Shown one piece after another: positions 46,587 through 56,675 of a stretch of 64,000 bases of DNA. A program made the translations under genes and the position numbers. The stretch comes from an uncultured Owenweeksia sp. (GTDB lineage Bacteria > Bacteroidota > Bacteroidia > Flavobacteriales > Schleiferiaceae). Numbering within the stretch: the stretch's first letter is position 1; the number at the start of each line of letters is the position of its first letter. The stretch covers positions 51,457 through 115,456 of the forward strand of contig CAKZRR010000032.1 in NCBI GenBank assembly GCA_937146805.1. Reading direction: 5' to 3'. The notes below the pieces were generated by a model. The model made no database searches, was not told the origin of the DNA, and saw only the letters and a list, made by a program, of their open reading frames with translations.

Positions 46587-49500
46587 ATGAGATTAAACCT
46601 ACACTTTTTAGCGGTAATACTTTTGTTTTCTGTTACAAGTATTGCTCAAATAGACAGCGCCACTTATGTTTTAGGCGATGTTTCTACAGAATTTAATAAT
46701 AATGTACAACTTGCGAGTGAGACTTTTGGTTGTGGCGATACACTTACCGTAAATATTGGAACCGGTAGATATGTTACTGGTATAGATGTGTATTATAGTA
46801 TGGAAGCGGATTCATTAGCCAATGCATGGGTTTCTGAGCAGCGGTCGTATTTAGAATTTGTAAATACCAACACCAAAGAAAATGCAATAGCGGCTGGCGA
46901 CCCTAATTGGGACAGCGCTGGTGTTTTAAGTTACAACAGGACTAATTTAAATATTGCCAATGGCTTACAAGCCACAGGTCAATTACAGTTCTTTTTACAT
47001 GCTTTTAGAACTTTTGGTAATAACCCATTTTGTGGTACTAACTTCCAAAATATTGTAGATAGTACTTGGAAAATAGTGGTGCATCACATTCCTGCACCTA
47101 CTTGCCCAGCGCCTACTGCTTTGGCAAGTGCCACTTACACTACTAATAGTATAGATTTAAATTGGACAACTGGAGGAGCCACTAATTGGCAAGTAGGTTA
47201 TCGCATAGCTGGCAGTACGGGAGCGTATACATTGGCAGCAACGACCACTAATCCTTTTACTTTAACGGGATTAACAGCGGGAATGCAATACGAAATTGGG
47301 GTTAGAGATAGCTGTGGATTGGCAGATGTAAGTTTTTGGACAGGAAGTATTCAAGCTCAGACAGCTTGTAACCCTATTGCGGCTCCTTGGTTAGAAAATT
47401 TTGATGGAGCCGGCTGGACAAGTGGTACTGGAGCGGGTAACGTGGGTAACGCTATTAATCTTTGTTGGAGCCGCCCTAATGGGAACCCTAATTTTGGTAC
47501 ACGCACAGGTCCTACTACTTCGGGTGCTTCAGGTCCATCGGCCGACTTTAGTGGAACAGGAAATTATATTTATACCGAGGCCAGTAATGGCGCCACTGGT
47601 GCGGGAGAAATTATTTCGCCCAGTGTTATTGTTTCAGGCAGTATTGCCAAACCACAGTTGCGATTTAGATCACATCTTTATGGAAATAATATTACTAGCT
47701 TAGAAGTTCAGGTGGATAATGGCAGCGGTTTTGGCGCCAGCTTGTTATCTATAGCTGGGCAGCAACAAACTGGAAATGCCGATGCGTGGTCTGAAGATAC
47801 TTTAGGTCTGTCCGCTTTTAGCGGAGATACTATCCGTATAAAGTTTATTGGTACTAATGCCGGTTTTAATGGTGATATTTCTATTGATGAGGTAGAAATT
47901 AGAGAGGCGCCAACCTGCTTTGAGCCTGATACGCTTTGGGCAAACTCGGCAAGTAGCACAGGTATTGACTTAGGTTGGCTTACAGGAGGAGCTAGCAATT
48001 GGCAAATAGGTTACCGGGTAAGTGGCAGTACGGGTGCTTTTACTTTGGTATCGGCCAATAGCAACCCTTTTTCTTTATCGGGTTTAAGCCCCGCCACTAT
48101 TTATGAAATTGTGGTAAAAGACAGTTGCGGAACAGGTAATTCCAGCGTTTGGTCTTTACCAATTACGGTAGGAACCTTGTGTAATCCTGCGGTTGCACCT
48201 TGGTCTGAAAATTTTGATGGTACTAACTGGACTTCAGGTGCTGGAGCCGCCAATGCAGGAAATTTAATTGATTATTGCTGGAGTCGTCCAGATGGCAATC
48301 CTCCTAACTTTGGAGTGCGTACAGCTGGTACAAACTCCGGTGCAACTGGTCCATCGACTGATGTTTCAGGTACAGGGAACTACTTATACACGGAGGCTTC
48401 CAATGGTTTGGGAACCGGAGAGGTTAGTACCGCTTGGGTAGTGGTTTCGAGCTCTATTGTAAATCCAACCTTAGAGTTTTCGTACCACATGTTTGGAAAC
48501 AACATTACCGATTTACAAATACAGGTAGATAATGGAACGGGTTTTGGCACTACTTTAAAAACCATCTCAGGCGCACAACAAACTGCCAGTACTGATGCAT
48601 GGAAAAAAGATACCTTGGATTTAACGGCTTTTAGTGGAGATACTATTCGCATCAAGTTTTTAGGAACCAACACTGGTTTTAATGGAGATATTGCCATTGA
48701 TGAAATTTCGATTGACGTGCCTCCTCCGTGTGTGGATCCACAAAACCTAACCTTGGATTTTGCTTGGATTAATACGGCATCGGTTGCTTGGACAACTGGA
48801 GGGGCAGCCAATTGGCAGTTAGAGTTTGGCACAACGGGATTTGTTGTTGGAGCCGGAACGCGAGTGGGAGTAAGTACTAATCCTGCCATTTTTAATGGAC
48901 TTTTACCAGCCACCACCTACGATGTGTATGTTCGTGATAGCTGCGGTGTAGGAGTAACTTCGGCCTGGGTAGGGCCTTTAACTTTTACAACGCTTTGCGC
49001 ACCTTATGCTACACCTTTTTCTGAAAACTTTGACAGTACCACCATTTGGACAACAGGTGCTAATAATGTGGCGCTTGGAACCATAGATAATTGCTGGAAT
49101 CGCTATCCAACAAATCAGTTTGCTTGGAAAACAGGACCAGCACCGCAGCAATCTACATTTGCAGGAACAGGGGTAGACCATACTACCGGCACAGGTCAAT
49201 TTATTTATTCCGAAAGAGTAGCCAATCCGGTAAACGGAATTGTGGAAGCCTTTATGGAAACACCACCTGTTTATATTAATGGACTTACCAACCCGCAACT
49301 TACTTTTTGGTACCATATGTATGGTAATTCCTTGGTAGGCTTAGAGGTAGAAATTAATACGGGCAGCGGCTGGACGAATATTTACACACGTAATGGTCAA
49401 CAACAAACTTCGGGCACCGACCCTTGGAAAGAAGCTGTTGTAAATTTATCGAGCTACAATGGTGATACGGTAGTGGTTCGCTTTATGAGTACCATTAATA

Positions 49501-52500
49501 ATGGGGGAACTAATAATGATGTTTCTATTGACGATGTTTCAATAGATGACGCACCTAGTTGTCCTAAACCACAAGATTTGGCGGTGATAGGTAATACTAA
49601 TAATACGGTTACATTAGGTTGGACATCAGGTGGTGCTACCACTTGGAATATTGAGTATGGAACCCCGGGCTTTACAGTGGGTACTGGAACCTACGTAACT
49701 GCTACTAGCAATCCATTTACTATTTCTGGTTTAATCGCGAATACACCTTATGAGTTTTATGTGAGAGATAGTTGCGGAGTAGCCGATGTTTCTCCTTGGG
49801 TAGGTTCAGATAGTGCTACTACCGATTGCAACCCGGTAGCAGCACCACTAGTAGCTAACTTTGATGGAACAGGTTGGACATTAGGAGTTGGGGGGAACCC
49901 CGGAAACTTGGATGCTTGTTGGAGGAGATTTCCGGAGGATAGTTATGTTTTTGAGCCAGGAACCAACGGTACGCCAACTAATGGAACAGGACCTTTAGGC
50001 GATAACACTTCCGGTACCGGTAAGTACTTGTACTCTGAAACGTATTTCAACTTTGGCGCGTTTAACCCGAATGAAGCCAGTGTGGTAAGCCCACTGGTAG
50101 ATGTGAGTGGTTTAATTAATCCCGAACTGGTTTTCTTTTATCACTTTTTTGGAAATGAAATTAACACGGTTGAGGTAAATGTATTTGACGGCAGCGCTTG
50201 GACGAACGTGCGAACTTACACGGGTCAGCAACAATTGGCCAGCGGAGATGCTTGGAAAGAAGAACGTATTGATCTTTTGGCTTTTGCCAATGATACTATT
50301 AAGGTAGAGATAAAAGCTATAAAGCAATTAGGTAACACCACTTTGGCTGATATGGCTATAGATGATTTCTCGATTGCTGAAATGCCGCTATGTCCAAAAC
50401 CAGATAGTTTAATGACGAGCAATGCCACTACTACAAGCATTGATTTGAATTGGATTAGTGGAGGGGCTAGCAACTGGGTAATCGAGTATGGTCCTGTTGG
50501 TTTTGCTCCTGGTACAGGAAGCAAGGTGTATGTAAATACCAACCCCTATACGGTATCGGGTTTAAACCCATCTACTACGTATGATTTTTATGTGCAGGAT
50601 AGCTGCGGTGTAGCAGTATTAAGTGATTCTATTGGGCCAGTATATGGCACCACAGTATGTGCTACTATTTCGGCTCCCTATTTTGAGCATTTTGATGGGC
50701 CTACGTTTAGTCCAGGCCCGCAAGGTTTTGGTGTAACAGGGTTTATGGATACTTGTTGGTCTAGGTTTCCTTATGGTACTTATTTTTGGAAACCAGGACC
50801 GTCCTTACCTCAAACTAACGGTACAGGTTCAACCATTGGAGATCATACCACAGGTAATGGTGGTTATGTATTTACAGAGTCGGGAGGTTTTGTAGGACCA
50901 CCACTTTCCGCTTGGTTGTTATCTCCCCCCATAAGTTTATCGCCTCTTACAACACCTGAGATGAGCTATTGGTACCATATGTTTGGGCCAAATGTCAATG
51001 ATTTATATGTAGAGATTTCCAATAATGGTGGAACTTCTTTTACGGCTGTAGATACTTTGAGTGGTAATCAACAGACAAGTCAAGCGGATGCTTGGAAAGA
51101 AGCGGTTATTGATATTTCGACTTATGCCAATGATACTATTTTGGTGCGCTTTAGAGCGGAGAAAACTTCGAATGGAAATCAGAGTGATATTTCGATTGAT
51201 GACTTGAGTATTCACGAGGCGCCATCTTGTCCTAAGCCAAATAATTTGGTAAGTACAGGAGCGGCTTCCAATAGCATTACCTTAAGCTGGACAAGTGGTG
51301 GAGCGAGCAATTGGAACATTGAGTATGGCCCAGTAGGTTTTACCCAAGGAAATGGTACGATTGTAAACGCAGCAAGCAATCCATTTACAGTTACAGGCTT
51401 AGCACCAAAAACGGGTTACTGTTTTTATGTGCGTGATAGCTGCGCGGTTGGTGATGTGAGTGAATGGTCTTTGGAGGCCTGTGATACCACCGATTGTGGT
51501 GTGTTTACTGCACCTTGGTCCGAAGGATTTGATGGAGCCGATTGGCAAACAGGTGCGGGAGCGCAAAATGCCAACCACCAAGTCTCCTCTTGTTGGAGTC
51601 GCCCATCCAATGCCAATCCTAATTTCAGCACCCGCTCGGGGGGCACAGGTTCGAATAATACGGGTCCTTCGGCTGATGTTTCGGGAACAGGTAACTATCT
51701 TTTTACCGAAGCCAGTGGAGGTGCACAGGGAACGGGTGAAATAACAAGCCCTCAAATATTTATTCCTTTAACTATCGGTAACCCTCGAATCACTTTTGCT
51801 TACCACATGTTTGGTACAGGTATCGATTCGTTAGAAGTACGCGTGAGTGTAAATGGAGGTGCTTTTAGCCGCATTGGTGGATTAGTTGGGGCGCAACAAA
51901 GTGCCAGTACAGATGCTTGGTTGCATGAGGATATTAGCATTTCGGGTAACTCAGGAGATACCATTCAAATACGCTTTTTAGGAACCAATAATGCCTTTGC
52001 AGGTGATATAGCTATTGATAGCGTGGTGGTAGAACAAGCACCAAATTGCCCTAATCCACAACAGTTATTAGTTACCAATGTAACAGCAACCACAGCAACT
52101 TTGGGATGGATAACTGGAGGAGCTACAAATTGGCAAATAGAATACGGTCCAGTGGGCTTTACTAATGGTACGGGAACTATTGTAGCGGCAGCTACAAACC
52201 CTTTTACCATTACCGGATTAAGCCCACAGACAGGTTATGATTTTTATGTACGAGATAGTTGCGGGGTAGCCGATGTAAGTATTTGGAGTGGTTTAGCGAG
52301 TGATACCACTAGATGTGGAGTTACCGCAGCTCCTTATTTCGAAAATTTTGACGGAAATACTTTTGTAGTAGGTGGCGCTTTTGGTAACCCTGGAAGTATT
52401 GATGCTTGTTGGGAAAGAACCTTTGCCACTAGCTATTTTTGGGCGGTAGAGCAAAACGGTACGGTGAGTGCTAATACAGGGCCTTCAAACGATCATACCA

Positions 52501-55187
52501 CGGGGGCAGGTAAATTTATGTTTACCGATGGAAATCAAACGGCTCAAAATACCGAGCTGATTTCACCTGATGTAGATCTAGCTCCTCTAACCAATCCGCA
52601 GTTGCGCTTTTGGTACCACATGTATGGTAATAGTATTGATAAGTTGGAAGTTGATGTTTGGGATGGTACGGCTTGGAACAATGTATGGATCCAAAATGGA
52701 CAGCAGCACAACGCTAGTAATGATCCATGGACAGAAGCAGTTGTAAGTCTTTCTGCCTTTACTGGCGATACCGTAAGGGTGCGAATGAATGGGTTTAGAG
52801 CAGGGTTTCAAACGTCTAATGATATGGCGATTGATGATTTTTGGATTGGCGATTCCACTTCGTGTGCTCGTCCTGATTCGTTGTTGTTAGTTTCTGCTAC
52901 GCAAACCTCATTAACGCTTTCTTGGAATAGTACTTCGGGCTTGGGTAGTGTGTTAAAGTATCGCCCGGCAGGGAGCGCTTCACCTTTTAGTTTTGCTTCT
53001 GTTTTGGGTAGCAGCACTACATTAAATGGTTTAACACCCTCTACCACCTACGAAATATTTGTGCGAGATAGTTGTGGTGCTACCGATGTGAGTTTATATA
53101 CATCAGGCGAGTTGTTTTCTACGCTTTGTGGTGTAGTGGTGGCTCCTTACTCGGAGAGTTTTAATGGAGCGGGCTGGGTGCCAGGTAATGGAAACACTAA
53201 TGTGGGTGATGAAATTCACACTTGTTGGATACGACCCACCAATACGGGTGTGCGTTTTACTACAGGTACAGGAACCACTCCTTCAAACGGAACCGGACCC
53301 ACCGGAGATGCTACTGGTGGTGGTCAATACCTCTATACAGAGGCCAGTATTGGGGCTGGTACTTCTGAAATAGAGAGTCCCATGATTGTGGTTTCTAGCT
53401 TTTTAGCCAATCCAGTTTTGGAGTTCTCATACCATATGTTTGGAAATGCTATTACCTCGCTAGCGGTGGAAATTGACAACGGAAGTGGGTATCAAAATGT
53501 GAAGACCATTACAGGTCAGCAGCAAACGGCCAATGCGGCACCTTGGTTAAGTGATACAGTTGATTTAACAAGTTATTTGGGAGATACAATACAAGTTAAG
53601 TTTATTGGTATTAATACCGCTTTTGGAGGTGATATTGCCATTGACGAAGTATCAGTAGATGGACAAGTGGTTAATTGTAGCCCACCCTCCAATATTGGTA
53701 TTACCGGTATTACTAGTACGGCCGCTCAGGTTTCTTGGACCAGTAATTCCAATAACTCAATTTTGGAAGTAGTGCCGGTAGGTCAAGCACAAGGAACCGG
53801 ATTGTTTTTTAGAGGAGTCACCTCACCATATAATGTGGGTCCATTGTTGCCAAACACCAATTACCGCGTGTATATAGCCGATAGCTGTGGTACAACACGT
53901 AGTACATGGATTGACACCACCTTTATGACCACTAACTGTTTGCCTTTAGCAGGCGGTATATCTTTTTCTAATGCAACGGCATCTAGCGTTACACTTACAT
54001 GGAATAGTAACTCTAATGTTTCCGAAATTGAAGCCGTACCTTTTGGTCAGGCGCAAGGAACCGGTATTTTATATACACCGGTGGTTTCACCACATGTAGC
54101 CGGAGGTTTAAGTACCAAAACACTCTACACTTTTTATGTGCGTGATTTGTGCGGATCTAATAGCAGTTCATGGATTTCGGATACGGCCTCTACAACAAGT
54201 TGTCCAGCGGTGGTGGCAGTTTTTACAGGTACGCCTAACCTGCTTACCATTGGCTTTAGCCGATCGGGAACAACAGGTGCTGATACCTTGAGCTGGGATT
54301 TCGGAGATGGAAATAGCACCATTGGTAATAACCCAAGTCATACTTATGGTGCAGCGGGTACCTATAAAGTAACTTTAACGGCTACTAATGCCTGCGGTAA
54401 TTGGGATACTACCAGTGCATACTTTACCATTTGTGATTCGCTAATTGCGGACTTTACCTTTACCGGAAGCAACAAGCAATATACGTTTGATGCTTCAGGT
54501 TCGGTTGGTGCAACTTCCTATCGATGGGATTTTGCTAGCCAGCACGACACTACAGGGGTTAATGTAGTGTACGAGTTTCCAACGGTGGGTACTAAACCCG
54601 TAACCTTATGGGTGTATAACTCTTGTGGAGATAGTACATCTGTCACTAAAAATGTAACGGTATGTTTAGCGCCTATTGCCGATTGGACTTATAATGTGGT
54701 AAGTACTACCAGTCAAGGTATGTTGGTACAATTTGATGGAACGGCTTCGCAAAATGCGGTGAATTATGATTGGGACTTTGGAGATGGAAATACTTCTACG
54801 GGTTCGGCCACACCTCAAAACTTGTATTTAACACCAGGCTTGTTTTACACGGTGCGTTTAACGGTAACCAACTCTTGTGGAGACAAAAATTCCAAAACAT
54901 TTAGGTTGGATCAAATTGGTCTTGAAGAGCTAGAGTTAGCCAATTATTTCAAATTGTACCCAAGTCCAGCTAGTAAGGTTGTAAATATTAGTTGGAGCTT
55001 GCCTAATGTGCAAATTCAAAAACTAGAGGTGAGAGACGTAAGCGGAAGATTATTGTTAGTGAAAGATAATTTTGCAGAACAAGATTTGGAAGTACAACTT
55101 AACGTAGAAAACTTGGCACAAGGTTTTTATTCAATAAAAGTGTTTAGCAATAAAGGAGTAATTACCAAGGAGTTTATAAGAGAATAA
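46587..55187 (+). CDS. Giant modular surface protein (FN3, MAM-like, PKD, T9SS domain)
   Basis: A 2866-residue secreted protein. Signal peptide at 1-20 (LLFSVTSIAQ), a unique domain to ~170, then a repeating pair of FN3 (~85 residues, with SWTSGGASNW, YEFYVRDSCG) and MAM-like domain (~170 residues: APWSENFDG, CWSRP, YLYTEASNG, FSYHMFGN, GDIAIDEV). I count eight MAM-like units starting near 262, 533, 804, 1081, 1358, 1640, 1911 and 2183, and ten FN3 units, the last two back to back (~2365, ~2448). Three PKD domains follow (~2538-2785, WDFGDGN), then a T9SS sorting domain (2785-2866: LYPSPASKVVNISW, ITKEFIRE). Probably an adhesin or matrix protein exported by the type IX system. No catalytic domain seen. 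A terminator follows. Confidence 0.93.
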   Translation: MRLNLHFLAVILLFSVTSIAQIDSATYVLGDVSTEFNNNVQLASETFGCGDTLTVNIGTGRYVTGIDVYYSMEADSLANAWVSEQRSYLEFVNTNTKENAIAAGDPNWDSAGVLSYNRTNLNIANGLQATGQLQFFLHAFRTFGNNPFCGTNFQNIVDSTWKIVVHHIPAPTCPAPTALASATYTTNSIDLNWTTGGATNWQVGYRIAGSTGAYTLAATTTNPFTLTGLTAGMQYEIGVRDSCGLADVSFWTGSIQAQTACNPIAAPWLENFDGAGWTSGTGAGNVGNAINLCWSRPNGNPNFGTRTGPTTSGASGPSADFSGTGNYIYTEASNGATGAGEIISPSVIVSGSIAKPQLRFRSHLYGNNITSLEVQVDNGSGFGASLLSIAGQQQTGNADAWSEDTLGLSAFSGDTIRIKFIGTNAGFNGDISIDEVEIREAPTCFEPDTLWANSASSTGIDLGWLTGGASNWQIGYRVSGSTGAFTLVSANSNPFSLSGLSPATIYEIVVKDSCGTGNSSVWSLPITVGTLCNPAVAPWSENFDGTNWTSGAGAANAGNLIDYCWSRPDGNPPNFGVRTAGTNSGATGPSTDVSGTGNYLYTEASNGLGTGEVSTAWVVVSSSIVNPTLEFSYHMFGNNITDLQIQVDNGTGFGTTLKTISGAQQTASTDAWKKDTLDLTAFSGDTIRIKFLGTNTGFNGDIAIDEISIDVPPPCVDPQNLTLDFAWINTASVAWTTGGAANWQLEFGTTGFVVGAGTRVGVSTNPAIFNGLLPATTYDVYVRDSCGVGVTSAWVGPLTFTTLCAPYATPFSENFDSTTIWTTGANNVALGTIDNCWNRYPTNQFAWKTGPAPQQSTFAGTGVDHTTGTGQFIYSERVANPVNGIVEAFMETPPVYINGLTNPQLTFWYHMYGNSLVGLEVEINTGSGWTNIYTRNGQQQTSGTDPWKEAVVNLSSYNGDTVVVRFMSTINNGGTNNDVSIDDVSIDDAPSCPKPQDLAVIGNTNNTVTLGWTSGGATTWNIEYGTPGFTVGTGTYVTATSNPFTISGLIANTPYEFYVRDSCGVADVSPWVGSDSATTDCNPVAAPLVANFDGTGWTLGVGGNPGNLDACWRRFPEDSYVFEPGTNGTPTNGTGPLGDNTSGTGKYLYSETYFNFGAFNPNEASVVSPLVDVSGLINPELVFFYHFFGNEINTVEVNVFDGSAWTNVRTYTGQQQLASGDAWKEERIDLLAFANDTIKVEIKAIKQLGNTTLADMAIDDFSIAEMPLCPKPDSLMTSNATTTSIDLNWISGGASNWVIEYGPVGFAPGTGSKVYVNTNPYTVSGLNPSTTYDFYVQDSCGVAVLSDSIGPVYGTTVCATISAPYFEHFDGPTFSPGPQGFGVTGFMDTCWSRFPYGTYFWKPGPSLPQTNGTGSTIGDHTTGNGGYVFTESGGFVGPPLSAWLLSPPISLSPLTTPEMSYWYHMFGPNVNDLYVEISNNGGTSFTAVDTLSGNQQTSQADAWKEAVIDISTYANDTILVRFRAEKTSNGNQSDISIDDLSIHEAPSCPKPNNLVSTGAASNSITLSWTSGGASNWNIEYGPVGFTQGNGTIVNAASNPFTVTGLAPKTGYCFYVRDSCAVGDVSEWSLEACDTTDCGVFTAPWSEGFDGADWQTGAGAQNANHQVSSCWSRPSNANPNFSTRSGGTGSNNTGPSADVSGTGNYLFTEASGGAQGTGEITSPQIFIPLTIGNPRITFAYHMFGTGIDSLEVRVSVNGGAFSRIGGLVGAQQSASTDAWLHEDISISGNSGDTIQIRFLGTNNAFAGDIAIDSVVVEQAPNCPNPQQLLVTNVTATTATLGWITGGATNWQIEYGPVGFTNGTGTIVAAATNPFTITGLSPQTGYDFYVRDSCGVADVSIWSGLASDTTRCGVTAAPYFENFDGNTFVVGGAFGNPGSIDACWERTFATSYFWAVEQNGTVSANTGPSNDHTTGAGKFMFTDGNQTAQNTELISPDVDLAPLTNPQLRFWYHMYGNSIDKLEVDVWDGTAWNNVWIQNGQQHNASNDPWTEAVVSLSAFTGDTVRVRMNGFRAGFQTSNDMAIDDFWIGDSTSCARPDSLLLVSATQTSLTLSWNSTSGLGSVLKYRPAGSASPFSFASVLGSSTTLNGLTPSTTYEIFVRDSCGATDVSLYTSGELFSTLCGVVVAPYSESFNGAGWVPGNGNTNVGDEIHTCWIRPTNTGVRFTTGTGTTPSNGTGPTGDATGGGQYLYTEASIGAGTSEIESPMIVVSSFLANPVLEFSYHMFGNAITSLAVEIDNGSGYQNVKTITGQQQTANAAPWLSDTVDLTSYLGDTIQVKFIGINTAFGGDIAIDEVSVDGQVVNCSPPSNIGITGITSTAAQVSWTSNSNNSILEVVPVGQAQGTGLFFRGVTSPYNVGPLLPNTNYRVYIADSCGTTRSTWIDTTFMTTNCLPLAGGISFSNATASSVTLTWNSNSNVSEIEAVPFGQAQGTGILYTPVVSPHVAGGLSTKTLYTFYVRDLCGSNSSSWISDTASTTSCPAVVAVFTGTPNLLTIGFSRSGTTGADTLSWDFGDGNSTIGNNPSHTYGAAGTYKVTLTATNACGNWDTTSAYFTICDSLIADFTFTGSNKQYTFDASGSVGATSYRWDFASQHDTTGVNVVYEFPTVGTKPVTLWVYNSCGDSTSVTKNVTVCLAPIADWTYNVVSTTSQGMLVQFDGTASQNAVNYDWDFGDGNTSTGSATPQNLYLTPGLFYTVRLTVTNSCGDKNSKTFRLDQIGLEELELANYFKLYPSPASKVVNISWSLPNVQIQKLEVRDVSGRLLLVKDNFAEQDLEVQLNVENLAQGFYSIKVFSNKGVITKEFIRE

Positions 55188-55208
55188 ACAAGGTGAACCT
55201 TAAAATTG

Positions 55209-55243
55209 AAAGGCCTTCTTGAAATTTCAAGAAGGCCTTTTTT
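55209..55243 (+). terminator. Terminator after the giant surface protein
   Basis: A perfect 32-bp palindrome (55209-55240; half-site AAAGGCCTTCTTGAAA) followed by further T. It separates the surface-protein gene from the six-gene operon. Confidence 0.88.
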
Positions 55244-55400
55244 GTAGGTTAATGCTCAGATTTATTGTGGTGCTATTATGCGCGCTTAATTATTTTAGTA
55301 GCTTCACGGTTCACTAGAAGCAACTGTAAAATAAGTGTTTTGGTGAAAGTATTTGAAATTGAGATTCAATATAATAGCCTTAGAATAAGTTTAGTAGTTT

Positions 55401-56675
55401 ATGTCAAACAAATCAATACAACCCACCAAGCTTAGTAAGGAGATAGATAAGCTGAATATAATTGAGAAATATTCGGAACAGGTTGAGGAGCGGACTAATA
55501 ATTTTACGGACAATCAGGAAGGCTTCAATAAAGACCAAGGACGTGAGGGTGCCAAGCAACGCATTTCCTTCTTAAAAAAAATGAAGATAGAAACACCCCA
55601 TGTAAGTGGTGGGGCGGAATCGCTCAAGTTTGAGGAGTTGAACGGAAATATTGAAAACTTTATTGGAATGGCACAAGTGCCCATAGGCTTAGCAGGGCCT
55701 TTAAAAGTAAAAGGGCCGCAAACCAACGAGGATTTTTTTGTTCCACTGGCTACCACCGAAGGAGCGCTGGTAGCATCGTATAATAGAGGAATGAAAGCTT
55801 GTTTTGCAAGTGGAGGTGTAACATCGGTATGTTTGATTGAAAACATGCAACGTTGTCCGTTTTTTAAGTTTAGCGACATCTTAGAAGTAGGTCGATTTAT
55901 AAAATGGGTTCATCAAAATATGGAGCGGTTTAGGTCTATAGTTTCTGAATCTAGTCGTTTTGCGGAGCTTATCGAAATCCGATCTAACATTGAAGGTAAC
56001 AGTGTTATTTTAACATTTGAGTTCTCAACCGGTGATGCCGCTGGACAAAATATGGTGACCATTTGTACCGATAAAGTTTGCAAGTATATTTTAGAAAACT
56101 TTAGTATTAAGCCTGTTGAGTGGTATATCGAGAGTAACTATGCTGGCGATAAAAAGGCCACGGCTCTTTCTTTTTCCAGCGCACGCGGAAAAAAGGTTAC
56201 CTCTGAAATAATACTGCCAGAAAAAGTATTGGGAACAGTTTTGAAAACCAGCGCACAAAAAATGGCGAAATACTGGCAAGCGGCCACTTTATCGGTGATA
56301 CAAAGTGGTGCCATTGGAGCTCAAGGCCATGTTGCCAATGGTTTAACTGCTCTTTTTGTAGCATGTGGGCAGGATGTTGCGTGCATTGCAGAGTCTGCGG
56401 TGGGGCTTACCCGTATGGAAGTTGTTAATGATGGTGATTTGTATGTGTCGGTTACATTGCCCTCATTGGTGGTGGGTACCATTGGTGGTGGTACAGGATT
56501 GTCAACCCAAAAAGAGTGTTTAGAAATGTTGGGCTGCTATGGGGTGGGTAAAGTTGAAAAATTTGCTGAAATAGCCACAGCACTGGTACTTGCAGGTGAG
56601 GTGTCAATCGCAGCAGCCATGTCTGTTGATCATTTTACCAAGGCACATGAAAACTTAGGAAGAAAGAATGGATAA
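55401..56675 (+). CDS. Class I HMG-CoA reductase-like enzyme
   Basis: Homologue of class I 3-hydroxy-3-methylglutaryl-CoA reductase, which makes mevalonate with NADPH. The 424 residues keep the core motifs: ENFIGMAQVPIGLAGPL, ATTEGALVASYNRG with catalytic Glu120, GDAAGQNMVT, NYAGDKKATA with Lys251, ACGQD with Asp315, GTIGGGTGLSTQKECLEMLG and the C-terminal His416 in FTKAH. All four catalytic residues are thus present. It differs from housekeeping HMGRs in segments such as GAIGAQGHVANG and has no membrane anchor. It starts a six-gene operon; the next gene overlaps by 8 nt. Either it makes mevalonate for a dedicated isoprenoid or acts on a related thioester. Confidence 0.88.
   Translation: MSNKSIQPTKLSKEIDKLNIIEKYSEQVEERTNNFTDNQEGFNKDQGREGAKQRISFLKKMKIETPHVSGGAESLKFEELNGNIENFIGMAQVPIGLAGPLKVKGPQTNEDFFVPLATTEGALVASYNRGMKACFASGGVTSVCLIENMQRCPFFKFSDILEVGRFIKWVHQNMERFRSIVSESSRFAELIEIRSNIEGNSVILTFEFSTGDAAGQNMVTICTDKVCKYILENFSIKPVEWYIESNYAGDKKATALSFSSARGKKVTSEIILPEKVLGTVLKTSAQKMAKYWQAATLSVIQSGAIGAQGHVANGLTALFVACGQDVACIAESAVGLTRMEVVNDGDLYVSVTLPSLVVGTIGGGTGLSTQKECLEMLGCYGVGKVEKFAEIATALVLAGEVSIAAAMSVDHFTKAHENLGRKNG

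Noticed and set aside
48380..48916. 178-codon minus-strand frame inside the giant surface protein
   Set aside because: Lies wholly opposite the FN3/MAM repeats; its sequence mirrors the repeat and similar shadows appear opposite the other units.
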